Of a stretch of 30,982 nt of DNA, positions 10,210-20,180 are shown in pieces. How positions within the stretch are numbered: position 1 is the first letter of the stretch; every line of letters starts with the position of its first letter. This DNA comes from Chara braunii (Eukaryota; Streptophyta; Charophyceae; Charales; Characeae), in contig BFEA01000589.1 of assembly GCA_003427395.1 (NCBI GenBank), forward strand, positions 947,071-978,052, given 5' to 3'. The position numbers and the translations under genes are program-made. The notes below the pieces were generated by a model. That model did no database searches and was not told where the DNA came from. It saw only the letters and a program-made list of their open reading frames with translations.

Positions 10210-12480
10210 TACTATAGAATGATTATTTAATTTTGGGAAAATTTTTCGTTGTACCCTGTAAATAAAAATGATGAAATGATTACTTACAAACATGCGGACC
10301 TTAAAACTGAAAAAAACAACAAAAACTTAACATTTTCACAAATAAAAAGTAAAAAGTGAAGAAACGAAAATTGAACGCAATTGATGGTCAATATGAGATA
10401 TGGAGGACGAAGGATTAAACAAAAATGTTCTCGACTTATCAAGTGGAAACAAAGATGGTTTATTAATATACGACAATCAAACCTGAGGTTGTTTGGGTGT
10501 TATTAGAGAGAGTATGAACTGATAAGGTGGGAGAAAGAGTGACCTTTGCATAGAAGGTCCCACACCAGGAAATAGAATCACGAAAGTCATATATTTAAGT
10601 AAATGACTAACAATTTTTAAAGGTTGAGTCAAACAGGGTTAAAAAAAATAAAATTGAACAGTAAATAAGAATAATTACCTTGTGTCACTGTTTGAAAATT
10701 ATAAATTATATATATTTTATGAGCAAGAGAGATAATTGTTAAGACATACGAGGGAGAAAACAAAAGTTAAACTATGTAGTATCCAGAAGGAAATAAGGAT
10801 AAAAAAAAATATAAATAAGTTGTTTCTTTTTACGGATCAGGAGTAAACTTTGATGTTAAAAATACATAAAGGAGTAATATTATGTTTGTGTATTTCATGA
10901 TAATCAGCGAGGGGGATTCAAAGTATAGGAGTTTTAGGTGATTCATGTTCATACTGTTCCATTTGAATTATGCATCATTCGACGTATGAAATACTTAAAT
11001 CTAAAGAATCAGATGAGATTTGTGAAATACATTAAAATGAATATTTTTAAGGCAAATAAAACACTAAGTGATTTGTAGAATGATGTTAGTTAGTTTATAT
11101 AAACTACCGAAAATTCAATCATTTTACCATGAATTGTTTTGTCAATTCTTTGTGACTTATAATTGCATAAAATCTTAAATAAGCAATCAAATATTATAAA
11201 ATATTGAATTACCATGAAAAATTTCAGTGTTTAATGAGAAAAAAAATAGTGATTTTGAAGAGGCGGAGATAAAAGAAAAAAATCGAGATGAGAAAAACGA
11301 TAAAGTATACTTGCAGTCGGTATTACTTCTCACAGATGATAAACAAAAAAGAGGTTAGATAAATGAGTCTTCAAATGAGGTCGTAGTTTATGATGAGGGG
11401 TCACAAACTCTTTATAAGACAAAAAAGCGGAAAGTATGTGACAAAACTGGCAAGTTGATGTTATAGCTGTCCGATATGACAGGGCGATAAAATATCGTAA
11501 AAACTTTGCATCAACATACAATAAAATATATGTTATCTATTACTAAAATAAGTTACATGATCGCAAGTATTGTAAATTTTGTGTATCATGTCAGAAACAA
11601 TCTTCAATCACTTATAAGGACCAATGTATTCAAGATGTGTATGCTAGTGATGCAAAAATGGTGATTCACTTGCAATTACTCGCAAAATGGTTGGGTACAT
11701 GTCCCAAGGTTGGTAAATAACAAGACTACCCGGGTTAAAACGAGTGCGGTTCTGAATCGATCCAGAGGAGCATTATCTTTAATATCACTTTGTGATTGGA
11801 TTTATGATTGGTAGAGGTGTGAAGTTCAAGTGTGGAGAAGCAAGAGAGTTGTTAGATAAATACGATATAATAACGAACTACACAATAAGAGCAAACTGAA
11901 GGCAACTACAATAGTAGATTGTAGGCATAACACTATTACTAACCTCTTCGCAAAGTGCACTACTGAGAAACTAAGTGAATGGTCAAATTAATTGTGGACA
12001 GTCTTCGCCATAAGAGAAAAAATTATGATTAAAAGAAACAACTAGATAAACATGGATAATTATGTCTGGCACGCTATGTTGCTTATAAACAACTAGATAG
12101 TAAAACTTTAAGACTGACTTGTCATTTGAGGAATTATTTACATGCGGACATTACGTGAATGTTACGGAGAAAAATGATGCAAAAGGTCACCGGGTGTGTA
12201 AGCAACAACCATGAAGAGGACAAGGAAATACATGATAGTTTCCCTCAAGTGCAACACACAAAAAAAAATATATGCCCATGCACGAGCGACTGCAAAAGGA
12301 ATATTTCGCACCTTGATGGCAGCGGTCTGCCACGGTGATCATGGGTAATAAGGGCATTCACCAAACACCCAACCTTGATCTTTCAGGGGCATCCGTCGGA
12401 GTTTTCCGTAAACTTCGAATATCAGTATACTGATTTGCTGCATTTTATTATTAAATTTGGTACGAGCACCTTTTCAAACC
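10210..12480. other. AT-rich DNA, no intact gene
   Basis: Strongly AT-rich, with short frames only on either strand. The only protein-like signal is the antisense integrase-like remnant at about 11570-11745. Composition changes to a GC-richer mosaic at about 12.3-12.5 kb. Confidence 0.55.
11570..11745 (-). pseudogene. Possible gypsy integrase C-terminal remnant
   Basis: On the minus strand one frame reads NPGSLVIYQPW and, about 30 residues later, HLEYIGPYK, a stop, and LKIVSDMIHKIYN. A basic/hydrophobic stretch ending in IGPYK, then I-V-S-D, is the usual C-terminal (GPY/F) pattern of Ty3/gypsy integrases. Two stops interrupt the frame and no core domain was recognised upstream on that strand. 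It may belong to a second element or an inverted piece of the one at 3.1-7.2 kb. A chance match in AT-rich DNA is not excluded. Confidence 0.35.
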
Positions 12481-13150
12481 ACTAGTACTTAGCCCTACTA
12501 ATTGTTTTCGGTCCGGGACGTCAATGCGCCTCCAATTTGGGGGCGGCAACGCTTCGCAAGTTTTGGGGCTCGAGCCCCCGAGCAAAATGGTTGGTTGCAC
12601 CAGTCAAAGGAGGCCCACACCTGTTTATTTTTTGGGGGGAGTGCAGGGAGGTTTCAGCCATGGCGAAAAGTGCCTCAAAAGTACTGGTGGTTTAGGTCCA
12701 GAATGACCAAGGAAGGAAGAAAAAAAGTTTGAGGGCGACCACGTCACCCATGTTGGCATGTGGGTCACCCCATACTCCTCTCGTGGTCATGCGCGCTATG
12801 AAAGTGAGATTGGTCATTACTATGTCAAAGTTCATGATTTTCAATCCATGCAGTCGACAGTCTTGCATACGACGCCACCAACAAGGTTCGAGGGGAGCAT
12901 CAGTTTGGAACGGCGACCCATCCAGATGTGACCTCACCGCACTTCACACGAAGCCTTAAAAACCGGCCCCGCTGCGCTTCACACCAAACAGTGTTGTGCG
13001 ACTGTTTGGACGTCAATTGCAGACGTCTTTGTGTGAGGGCCTCGTTTCACCATTGACCTCCTGCCAACATTTTGAACGCATCTGGACATAGAGGTTGTAT
13101 TGATGCATAAAAAAAAATCAGTGGCCCGCCACTCACCACACCCAATGCGA
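12480..13150. other. Mixed-composition DNA, nothing recognised
   Basis: Open frames up to 81 codons on either strand have no family signal. A perfect 14-bp palindrome, GGGGCTCGAGCCCC, lies at 12565-12578. The stretch begins the GC-richer half of the window and ends at LINE fragment E. Confidence 0.5.
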
Positions 13151-13690
13151 ACAACACACGAACTCAGGTAGTTTCGGCCTGAAATGGATGCAGAGAGGAA
13201 TCTGGTTGATCAGGCACATGTGAGACAATGAAATAGAAGACTGGAAGACGAGAGAAAAGCTCAGAACAAAGCTAGGAAATCTGCACAGGATCGAAGAGAA
13301 TAGACAAGCAATCATACAAGCTATCCCAGACTCATGCGTAGATATTCTCATAAGACCGAGCCAGGACTACGAAGAACTGCAGTGGTGGAAGGTCCCGACA
13401 ACGTCCCCTTTTCTATGAATAGAGAAAGTAATAGGGAATGGACATGTCGAAGTAACAGAATGGAAACTCTCAGGCTGGTACAGACACTACGAGACACAGT
13501 AGTGAAAACCCCCGTGAGATGGGAAAGGATCGGCGTAACTCAAAAGAAAGGACAGGGAGGGAATAATGAATTTCAGGTATTACTGGAATCCAAACCAGTT
13601 TGTGAATGGAGAGTGGATGTTACATGCCCAGTTGGGCGATATACATATATAACCAAGGATCCTTAATGTGATAAAAAGGACTGAATGAAC
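13150..13690 (+). pseudogene. LINE fragment E: ORF2 post-RT segment
   Basis: From about 13164 the + strand reads SGSFGLKWMQRGIWLIRHM, a TGA, then DNEIEDWKTREKL and AIIQAIPDSCVDIL. This aligns with the ORF2 segment of the long minus-strand LINE that reads FGYRWTQRGIAAIRDLWDEK, then WKTDKQVKGSLG and LLIQAIPEEWKQLI. Similarity fades downstream but GNGHVEVTEWK and VNGEWMLHAQLG still correspond. Stops are frequent after 13397, and the frame may shift. The piece lacks RT and the zinc-binding part. Fragment D at 15.43 kb, same strand and next in ORF2 order, may be the rest of the same copy, separated by 1.7 kb of other repeats. Confidence 0.75.
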
Positions 13691-14104
13691 AATGCAGTGC
13701 TGGTGAAATCTCAACAAGCGGTGTACATTCTGATACATATAAAAATTGTGCTTTTCAGCGCCGTGGAAGACTTACTAGATACAAGTCCTGACCTGACCGG
13801 GACTGACCTCTCTCACATAGTACAAGACAACGCAGCAGGAATGCTAGAATACCAATGACTAACCCCATCAATGTCGCAATACAGACCAAACATACATCAT
13901 CCCTATCACAAGGTGTAATCGGGCCTGACGCTACACACTGGAAGAAGACGCCAGGTCCAAACATGCACAGATGAAGAGGAGGGGATCATATGAAGAAGAG
14001 GGGGGAGATGGGAATGTCGTTAACACCAAGTCTTCGGTACAAGTCCCAGATAATCCCTCGTCAAATGTCTGAAGTCCAATGTCGAGTCTAGACCCAAATG
14101 TCAC

Positions 14105-14108
<4 letters not shown>
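13690..14108. other. No recognised gene
   Basis: A 57-codon + frame (13685-13858) and a 69-codon - frame (13755-13964) have no recognisable motif. The stretch may be decayed LINE or unrelated DNA leading into the (CT)n tract. Confidence 0.4.
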
Positions 14109-14154
<46 letters not shown>

Positions 14155-14474
14155 NNNNNNNNNNNNNNNNNNNNNNNNNNNNNNNNNNNNNNNNNNNNNN
14201 NNNNNNNNNNNNNNNNNNNNNNNNNNNNNNNNNNNNNNNNNNNNNNNNNNNNNNNNNNNNNNNNNNNNNNNNNNNNNNNNNNNNNNNNNNNNNNNNNNNN
14301 NNNNNNNNNNNNNNNNNNNNNNNNNNNNNNNNNNNNNNNNNNNNNNNNNNNNNNNNNNNNNNNNNNNNNNNNNNNNNNNNNNNNNNNNNNNNNNNNNNNN
14401 NNNNNNNNNNNNNNNNNNNNNNNNNNNNNNNNNNNNNNNNNNNNNNNNNNNNNNNNNNNNNNNNNNNNNNNNNN

Positions 14475-14523
<49 letters not shown>
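14109..14523. repeat. (CT)n microsatellite containing a 320-base assembly gap
   Basis: CT repeats at 14109-14154 and 14475-14523 flank N at 14155-14474. The simplest reading is one long CT tract that could not be assembled; whether it holds other sequence is unknown. Frames translated across it as Leu-Ser or Arg-Glu repeats are artefacts. Confidence 0.97.
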
Positions 14524-14525
<2 letters not shown>

Positions 14526-15230
14526 GTGCCAGGTACTAACCTGTGAAGATGGCGCTGTGCTGCAGGTACCTCGAAGACGAAGCTGGAGCTATCGCGCTGC
14601 AGGTAAGTCTCCCTGGACGATGCCCAATTTCTCTCTCTTACTACTCTAGCTCCTACTAGCGCCCAACGCTGAAGACTGCTGCTAACGCTACTGACGCCCA
14701 GCGCAGAAGACTACTGCTAGCGCTACTACTACTCCTGCAGCGCTCCTTCAGAGTGCTGCTGCCGAATCCTGAAGACTACCTCCTGCCTTCTGAACTGCAC
14801 GCGAAGTGCCTGGGAAGTACCTAGGAACTACCTGCAGCCTGCAGGGCGGGCCAGTCCTATATAGTGTTGGCCCGTCCAGGAGGCTGCTCTTGCCAATGCC
14901 GAAACGTGCCAAACCCTGGCGTTGAAGCTCAACCAAGGGTTGTCTTGAAAATAGGCGCAAAATGGCCTGTGCTAAAGCCCTGGTTTGGTGCCTGAGTTTC
15001 AGGGTAGGTCGATCTCATGAGGGCCTGAAAATGGCCCTCCGTTTTAGGCTGAAAAGACTCGGGGCCGGAAAGGCCTTGTTTTAGGCTGAAACGACACACG
15101 GCCTGTAGACCCTTGTTTTCAGGCTTTCAGGCTGAAACGACACAGGGCTTGTACTAGTAGGCGCTTGTTTTCAGGCTTTCGGGCTAAAAACGTCACGGCC
15201 CTGAAAATGACCCGTGCAGCCTGTTGCAGG
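14524..15230. other. GC-richer repeat-containing stretch without a gene
   Basis: A diverged repeat of GAAGACTGCTGCTAACGCTACT and close variants occurs near 14671 and 14707, within CTACTACTAC-type sequence. CCTATATAG at about 14853 resembles a TATA box but no coding start follows convincingly on either strand. From 15042 a minisatellite begins. Confidence 0.5.
15042..15208. repeat. AGGCTGAAACGACAC minisatellite
   Basis: Four diverged units starting near 15042, 15076, 15113 and 15165 share TTGTTTT(C)AGGCT followed by GAAACGACAC or variants. The spacing grows from 35-37 to 52 bp as an extra AGGCTTTC block is included. Confidence 0.7.
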
Positions 15231-15429
15231 TGCAACATGTAATAGTGGATGTGGACAAAATCGGTTGGAAAATAACAGGCATAGTAGGGGTTACCTCGAC
15301 AGTACCACTCACAGACTACTCATCCAAGATTGGGTACAAGTTGCAGACTAAGAGCCATGAGTTGCAAGCGAGCCTGAGGATTGGATGGGTAAACAGGTGT
15401 AAATCATTGAGTCCAGATGGGTTACCTTC

Positions 15430-15829
15430 TTCATTCATCTGCTACTAGGGGCATTGGAGACCAAGACAGGGGAGTTACAGTGGTTACACCTCCACTCTTG
15501 CGTCCCAACAACGATGTGGTGCTCAGAAAAGGGCATGGAAGTTGACATTGTGTGCAGAGCCTACCCACAAGCTGTGTTAGAAGACTCGTTGCATCTATGG
15601 TGGGAATATGTCATTTCAAGAGGTTTTTGGGACATATTACAACAAATGTGGTCACAAGCATACAGAGGATCTCTAATATGGCAGAAGGAATTTGTTTTCA
15701 CGGGTAGAACAGAACATGCCTCTGACAAACAATCTCTCAAAATAGCACAGTTATTTCGGGTGAGAGCCTTTTGGGTGCTCTGGCTAGCTAGGAAAGACCG
15801 AATCTTTTCTCATAAATCCACCACCTTTC
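15430..15829 (+). pseudogene. LINE fragment D: ORF2 C-terminal zinc-binding segment
   Basis: An open + frame reads LQWLHLHSCVPTTMWCSEKG, then EDSLHLWWEY and AQLFRVRAFWVLWLARKDRIF. It aligns with the C-terminal part of the long LINE (LLWLQAHLAVPTAMWLKERG, ERHLWWACP, AQVARACLMSVIWKDRNRRRF). This zinc-binding segment follows RT in many plant L1 elements. Several Cys positions of the CxxC/H/C pattern are replaced here. The frame is open for 137 codons from ATG 15454, unusually intact for a fragment. It ends in T- and G-runs that are the tail of an inserted SINE-like repeat. The upstream 74-codon frame (15224-15448) is unrecognised. Confidence 0.75.
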
Positions 15830-15963
15830 TTTTTTTTTGGGGGGGAAAACACCCCTGCCGGTGTTAGTGCTGCTGATAAGAGCAGACACCATTAACACTT
15901 GGGGGAGGCTCCATCATCTATTGGTGGGGAGCATCACCTGTTGGAAATCGGGTCTAGCGTCCC
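15830..15963 (-). mobile_element. SINE-like repeat, copy 1
   Basis: On the minus strand it begins GGGACGCTAGACCCG (head at 15963), continues with TGCTCCCCACCAATAGATG, GGAGCCTCCC and GTCTGCTCTTATCAGCA, and ends in C- and A-runs (T-run 15830-15838 on the + strand). Copies 2 (24630-24762) and 3 (22261-22366) share the order. It carries no open frame of note, is about 130 bp, and has a 3' A-tail. This copy interrupts or borders LINE fragment D. No tRNA-like promoter boxes were confirmed, so SINE is a working label. Confidence 0.65.
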
Positions 15964-16970
15964 ATTTTACAAAGGAAAATCAAAGGAATCTGCACATGTC
16001 TGAAGAAGATGAGAACTTGTGGCTGTGGGCCTGCCAACATTGATTGCCCTTCAACCCCAGGGATTGACTGAGCGGGCCGGGGTCAAACATTATCTGCAAA
16101 TGCTCTGAGAGAAAATGAGTTTGTGGTTGTGGGCAAGCCCATGGCTGTTATGAACTTGGAGAATCATGCTGCCTGTGCAATTGCTTCTGAATCCGGGAGG
16201 GCCACTTCCAGTAGTGTAGTCCAATTGTGAGCTTGCCTCCATATCTCTTCGCCCACGGACGAGGGGCGCCAGATAAACTGATGAAAACTGATACTGTCCC
16301 GGACCTGCTGCTCACTCCAAACCCTGGCTGGTGTCACAGTTTGCTCAGGTAACCCCTCGTGCCAGCATCGACTTCTCAAGAAAGAATATAAGTGAGCAGG
16401 GTCCTCCCCAGGGGGCTCCGGAGAGGACTGTAAGGGTATCGAGGAGACACAGGACATCAGTAGCGCATTTAGGACAGGATTTCTGCCAGTGACAGGGCGT
16501 TGGGTGGGAAGGGATCAGGGAAGTCCGAAGGCGGGCGTAATGGGAATGAAGGTTCTATGTTAGTCGAGTCCTTAAACACTAAGCGATAGTCTCTCATTCT
16601 TTCTAAATCCTTCCTCCCTTCTCCTCTCAGAAAGTCATGACCCTGAGCTCTATCTTCGCAGAATACAAGCATGCTATCAGACTAGACATCATGTCGGAGT
16701 GGGTCAAAATCAAGAAGCAAACAGGCTCTACAAAATCTCCCAAGATTCCCTTCCAATCCAAGTGGGCCTCTCTACACAGTTGGACCTACTTCGATGACAG
16801 GGACAAGCTCAGGTACTCGGAGCTCTTGTGGGACCACCCATTCACAGACCTAGGTATTATGGATTCAGCAGGCAGCCCATCAGGCTGAGGTCTGGGTCCC
16901 TTCTGAGCTCGTAAGGGCACTGAGCAGCAAAATGCATAAGGCTATCAGAAAGCTATGTCATTGAATGTAA
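15964..16970. other. Unassigned stretch with short open frames
   Basis: Frames of 67-97 codons occur on both strands. The + frame at 16637-16888 reads SKWASLHSWTYFDDRDKLRY, then ELLWDHPFTDLGIMDSAG. It faintly resembles the LINE ORF2 region just before fragment E (LAQNLFDNLHIRDAEGG), but this is not secure. A short diverged direct repeat (GAGAACTTGTGGCTGTGGGC and GAGTTTGTGGTTGTGGGC) lies near 16010 and 16118. No gene is called. Confidence 0.35.
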
Positions 16971-17170
16971 AAAGGGACGCCGGACCTGGTTTTCTTCCGT
17001 CATATGCAGAGATGCTAGAACTACTATAAGTAATTTTTTGGAAAGGACGCTGGACCTAGGCATCATTTCCATGTGCACGGGTGCCCCTGACATGCACGGA
17101 TCCTTGCACGGCCGCACGACCGTGCAGGTCCCCCGTACGGGCCCCGTGCGGCCCCAGCGCGGTGTTCCGA
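16971..17170. repeat. GGACGCTGGACCTG motif copies and GC-rich hairpins (left flank)
   Basis: GGGACGCCGGACCTGG (16974) and GGACGCTGGACCTAGG (17044) match the head of the SINE-like repeat. They are followed at 17105-17126 by TGCACGG/CCGTGCA arms with an 8-nt loop and by the palindrome CCCGTACGGG at 17132. A matching GC-rich hairpin block lies beyond the polypyrimidine tract. Confidence 0.6.
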
Positions 17171-17872
17171 AAAAATGCCTATATTTTTTTATTTTTGTTT
17201 TCTGCTTCGTCTTTTTTTTCTCCTCCCTCATCGTCTACCTTCTTCTTCCCCTCCCACCATCTCCTTCGTCCCTCCCGCTCTCGGGCCCTCCTATTCTCCC
17301 TCCTACTCTCCCTCCTACTCTCCCTCCCCCTCCCGCCTACTTCCCCTCCCACCATCTCCTTCGTCCCTCTCACAACCTCCCACTTCCACACCCGCCATCT
17401 CCCTCGTCGCGCCCACCATCCTCCACCTCTCTCCTGCCACTTCGTTCCTGCTCTTCCGCCATCCTCCACCTCCCTTCCGCCACTTCGTTCCTGCTGTTCC
17501 GCCATCTTCCACCTCTTTTCCATTGTCTTCCTCCTACCTCCCTTCCACCATATCGAACCTCCATCCCGCCTTCTCCCACCTACCTCCCGCCACCTCCCAC
17601 TTCCCCTCCTGCCAGTTACCACCTTCATTCCTCTGTCTCTCACCTGCTTCCCACTACCTCCCACTTCCCCTCCCACCATCTCCCACGTCCCGCGCACTAT
17701 CCTCTGCCTCCCCCCTGTCCACTTTGGTCCTTTTCTTCCGCCATCTTCTTCCTTCCTCTTGCCTTCCTTTGATCACCAGTTCTCTGCATATGTGGAAAAG
17801 GCAGATTCGGGCACTTCTCTGCATGCGCACCAGCCCCCCATCACCACTTTTTTTTTTTTTTTTTTTTTTTTT
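17171..17872. repeat. Polypyrimidine block ending in T25
   Basis: About 600 bp of almost pure C/T on the + strand, rich in CTCCC and CCACC, ending with T at 17848-17872. A 43-bp unit repeats at 17417-17459 and 17460-17502, with a third partial copy from 17503. The long frames (up to 278 codons, Pro/Ser/Leu-rich on + and Arg/Gly/Glu-rich on -) exist because such sequence lacks stops; no gene is called. The T25 could be the tail of a minus-strand retroposed insertion. Confidence 0.85.
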
Positions 17873-17880
17873 AATACCTC

Positions 17881-18100
17881 GCACGGGTGACCTGTGCAGC
17901 CGCCCGCCCATGCAGGCTGCACAGCTGCACGGCCGTGCTGGCCCGACCGAGCGGCTCAGGAAGCCTAGCGCTGGACCTGGTTTACAGCCTGTTTTCTATC
18001 TGTTCTTCTGATGATATTGGACCTGCTTTCCAGTCTGATACCCAAGATAGGATGCTGGACCTGTTTTTCAGCAATCCCGGTTGAATTGTGAGGTCCCCTG
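17881..18100. repeat. GC-rich hairpins and GCTGGACCTG motif copies (right flank)
   Basis: Arms CTGTGCAGC (17892-17900) and GCTGCACAG (17916-17924) form a 9-bp stem; GCACGGCCGTGC at 17927-17938 is a perfect palindrome. Three GGACCTG heads follow at about 17970, 18024 and 18055, with TTTCAG-like continuations. The layout mirrors the left flank of the polypyrimidine block. Confidence 0.6.
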
Positions 18101-18166
18101 CCTCTGTTCTATGGCGGGCTGTACCCTTTTCCCCTTTCCACTCCATGTTCCACCAGAATCAGGTGG

Positions 18167-19130
18167 TTTTTTTTTTTTTTTTTTTCAGAAAAATTTCATT
18201 CATTACCAATAATAATTGTCGAGGCTGGGGTCCTCACAGTCTACCCGAAAATAGTAACCATCTGGGAGCGTTACCCAATGTCGCTTACAGGGAGGAGCCC
18301 TGCAGGGGACCCACCCCCTTGCACCAAACAACAAACAAACACCAGCAATTTACTACGCAGACAGAACACCCTACAGTACTGTGCATAATTCACCCGGTGT
18401 CCTCACCGTCTTGGCCTTACCTACTCTCTCTTTCCACTTTGGGCCTTAAGAAATGTATCTCCCTATAACGGGAGATTGGAACCTAAACCTGTTCCTCATG
18501 AATAAGCAGCACTCCCTCCAACCCCTCTTACCACCAACTTCTGCCCTCCTACTGCAGAGATAAAACTGAGTGCCCAGGTATTTAGCTGGCCTCTGCCAGC
18601 CATTCGTCCAACACCACTTTGTTGCTTACCACCTTTGACAGTTTCTCTTCCAGGGCCCAGGTCTCCAGGAACCAGGCTAATCCCTCGGATCGCTGTCTGG
18701 GACTGGCGACCTTCCTTCTCCAGTCGCTCAAAATGACGAGCGTGATCTGTGTCTTCACTGAGTTCTTGATTGTAGCATCCGAGAGGAAACGTCCTTCGAT
18801 GGCGCACTTGTTCCTTACTTCCCAGATAACTGTAAACAGGCATGCTCTCAATGCTTGGGCGACGTCGCCCCAACCTGCATGCAGTGGTAGGCCTTCCGGA
18901 ACTCCCCCCAGTAGGATCCAGTGATCATCCCTGGGGAAGGCTGGGCCACTTATGCAATCCCACAAAATTCTCCACCAGTCCCAAATACGAGCGGATAATG
19001 GGCAAGAGAGCCAGAGGTGAGGAGTTTATTTGAAGAACCATTTGCATCTGCAGCAGTGTATTCCGATCTTCAATCCTCTCTCCGTTAGCCATACCGTAGA
19101 TGGGGTGGCTAACTGACTTTGCCACGAGAG
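18167..19130 (-). mobile_element. LINE fragment B: 5'-truncated copy with poly(A)
   Basis: The + strand T19 at 18167-18185 is the poly(A) of a minus-strand insertion. The next ~60 bp share GGGGTCC, a CACA-like step and TCTACCCG with the 3' end of the long LINE. Coding resemblance starts after a ~400-bp 3' UTR and runs to about 19130, where it dissolves into GC-rich sequence. 5' truncation with an A-tail is the usual outcome of target-primed reverse transcription. No target duplication was identified. Confidence 0.8.
18582..19130 (-). pseudogene. LINE fragment B ORF2 C-terminus (zinc-binding segment)
   Basis: Minus-strand reading from about 19130: LSWQSQLATPSTVWLTERG, then CRCKWFFK, a TAA (19028-19026), TPHLWLSCPLSARIWDWW, and GWGDVAQALRACLFTVIWE. 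The last part aligns with GWGYVAQVARACLMSVIWK of the long LINE, and the frame closes at 18582. The Cys/His pattern (C-X-C...H...C) is partly kept. Apart from one stop the reading frame is open for about 180 codons, so this is a relatively young or mildly decayed fragment. It is about 40 residues longer at the C-terminus than the long copy. Confidence 0.8.
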
Positions 19131-19560
19131 CGGCGGCGGGGCGCAGTGCTACCGGGAGCGTTGCGCCCCGGTACGGAGGCGGCGAAGTGGGAGGGCGCCT
19201 GGCGTGAACCGGCTTCACTCTTGCACGTTCATACGGACGAAGTACTGCATGGCGATGGCGTGACAGAGGCGCTGGTGGGGTGACGAGGTGTTGCAGGCCT
19301 GGGGGTCGAGCTTACAGCAGCTGCTTGTTAAGCGTTTTGCGCACGCGCGGGGAGCGAGGGTGCTTGTCTATCCTGTGTCACAAGTTGATAGGGAGAATAG
19401 ACTGACTCCCGGGGGTTTTCTGGGAGTTCCGCCTTCATACTCCATTGCCCGTGGCATAGAGCCTGTGAGGTGTCGTCTCTGGGGATGTCTGTGGAGTTCA
19501 GCGGAGTGAGCCTTGGGTGACCCGAAGTGCAAGTGAAGTAGCTACCCGTCATCACCAACG
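19131..19560. other. GC-rich stretch, no recognised gene
   Basis: Frames of 73-97 codons on both strands are without motifs. The left boundary is where LINE B similarity ends. Confidence 0.45.
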
Positions 19561-20102
19561 TTCTCGTTCATCAGCATCAGGAATCGGTCGTAACTCAAAG
19601 GAACATGGTGGGGTTTCCTCATCATCATCAGGGCTATTCATTATTGCCATCATCATTTCTCCATCATCGTTGTTGTCGAGCATGACTCAAAGGAACAACG
19701 TAAGGGTTCCGTTATCATCATTAGGGCTGCTTACCGTCGCCACCAATATCATCAGGGTGATGCTCTTCATCATCATTAAGGCGGTAACTGGGGCCGCGAG
19801 CAGCGTGTCAGTAATATTGCGTTACTAGTATTGGAAACAAGGTAAGTTGGCTAGCGTACAAGCACCTCATCCATATTTTACTATTTTAGGGTGCTAGGGC
19901 GCTGCCCATCCCTATTATCACCATCATTAGTGCATCACCACAGGGCGCGTTATTAGCAATTTCATCATCTTGATCGTAGTCATCATTTATCATCGTCATC
20001 ATTATCATCATCATCATCATTTACTTTCATCGTGATCTCTCCCATCGGAAGTTGACTCTCGTCAGCAGTATTCATCATCATCANCATCATCATCATCATT
20101 AG

Positions 20103-20141
<39 letters not shown>

Positions 20142-20180
20142 TGAAATCATAGTCACCAGTCATCATCGTTATCATTTCAA
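19561..20180. repeat. (ATC/CAT)n-rich domain with one N
   Basis: Interspersed CATCAT tracts, longest at about 20072-20140, with an ambiguous base at 20084. At 19593 and 19685 a 92-bp higher-order repeat starts ACTCAAAGGAAC and continues GGGTTTCC or GGGTTCCG, ATCATCA and GGGCT, so the tract arose partly by duplication of a larger unit. Confidence 0.85.

Noticed and set aside
13334-13666. 110-codon + frame as an independent gene
   Set aside because: Overlaps LINE fragment E; the ORF2-like residues are mainly in another frame, and parts of this frame may be E after a frameshift.
14079-14649. Long Leu-Ser and Arg-Glu frames across the N run
   Set aside because: Produced by CT repeats and the unsequenced gap; not proteins.
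14845-14870. TATA box CCTATATAG as a gene promoter
   Set aside because: No convincing coding start follows on either strand.
17038-18011. Pro/Ser-rich frames of up to 278 codons (+) and Arg/Gly-rich frames (-)
   Set aside because: A polypyrimidine strand has almost no stop codons in any frame; no domain, no codon signature, several frames equally open.
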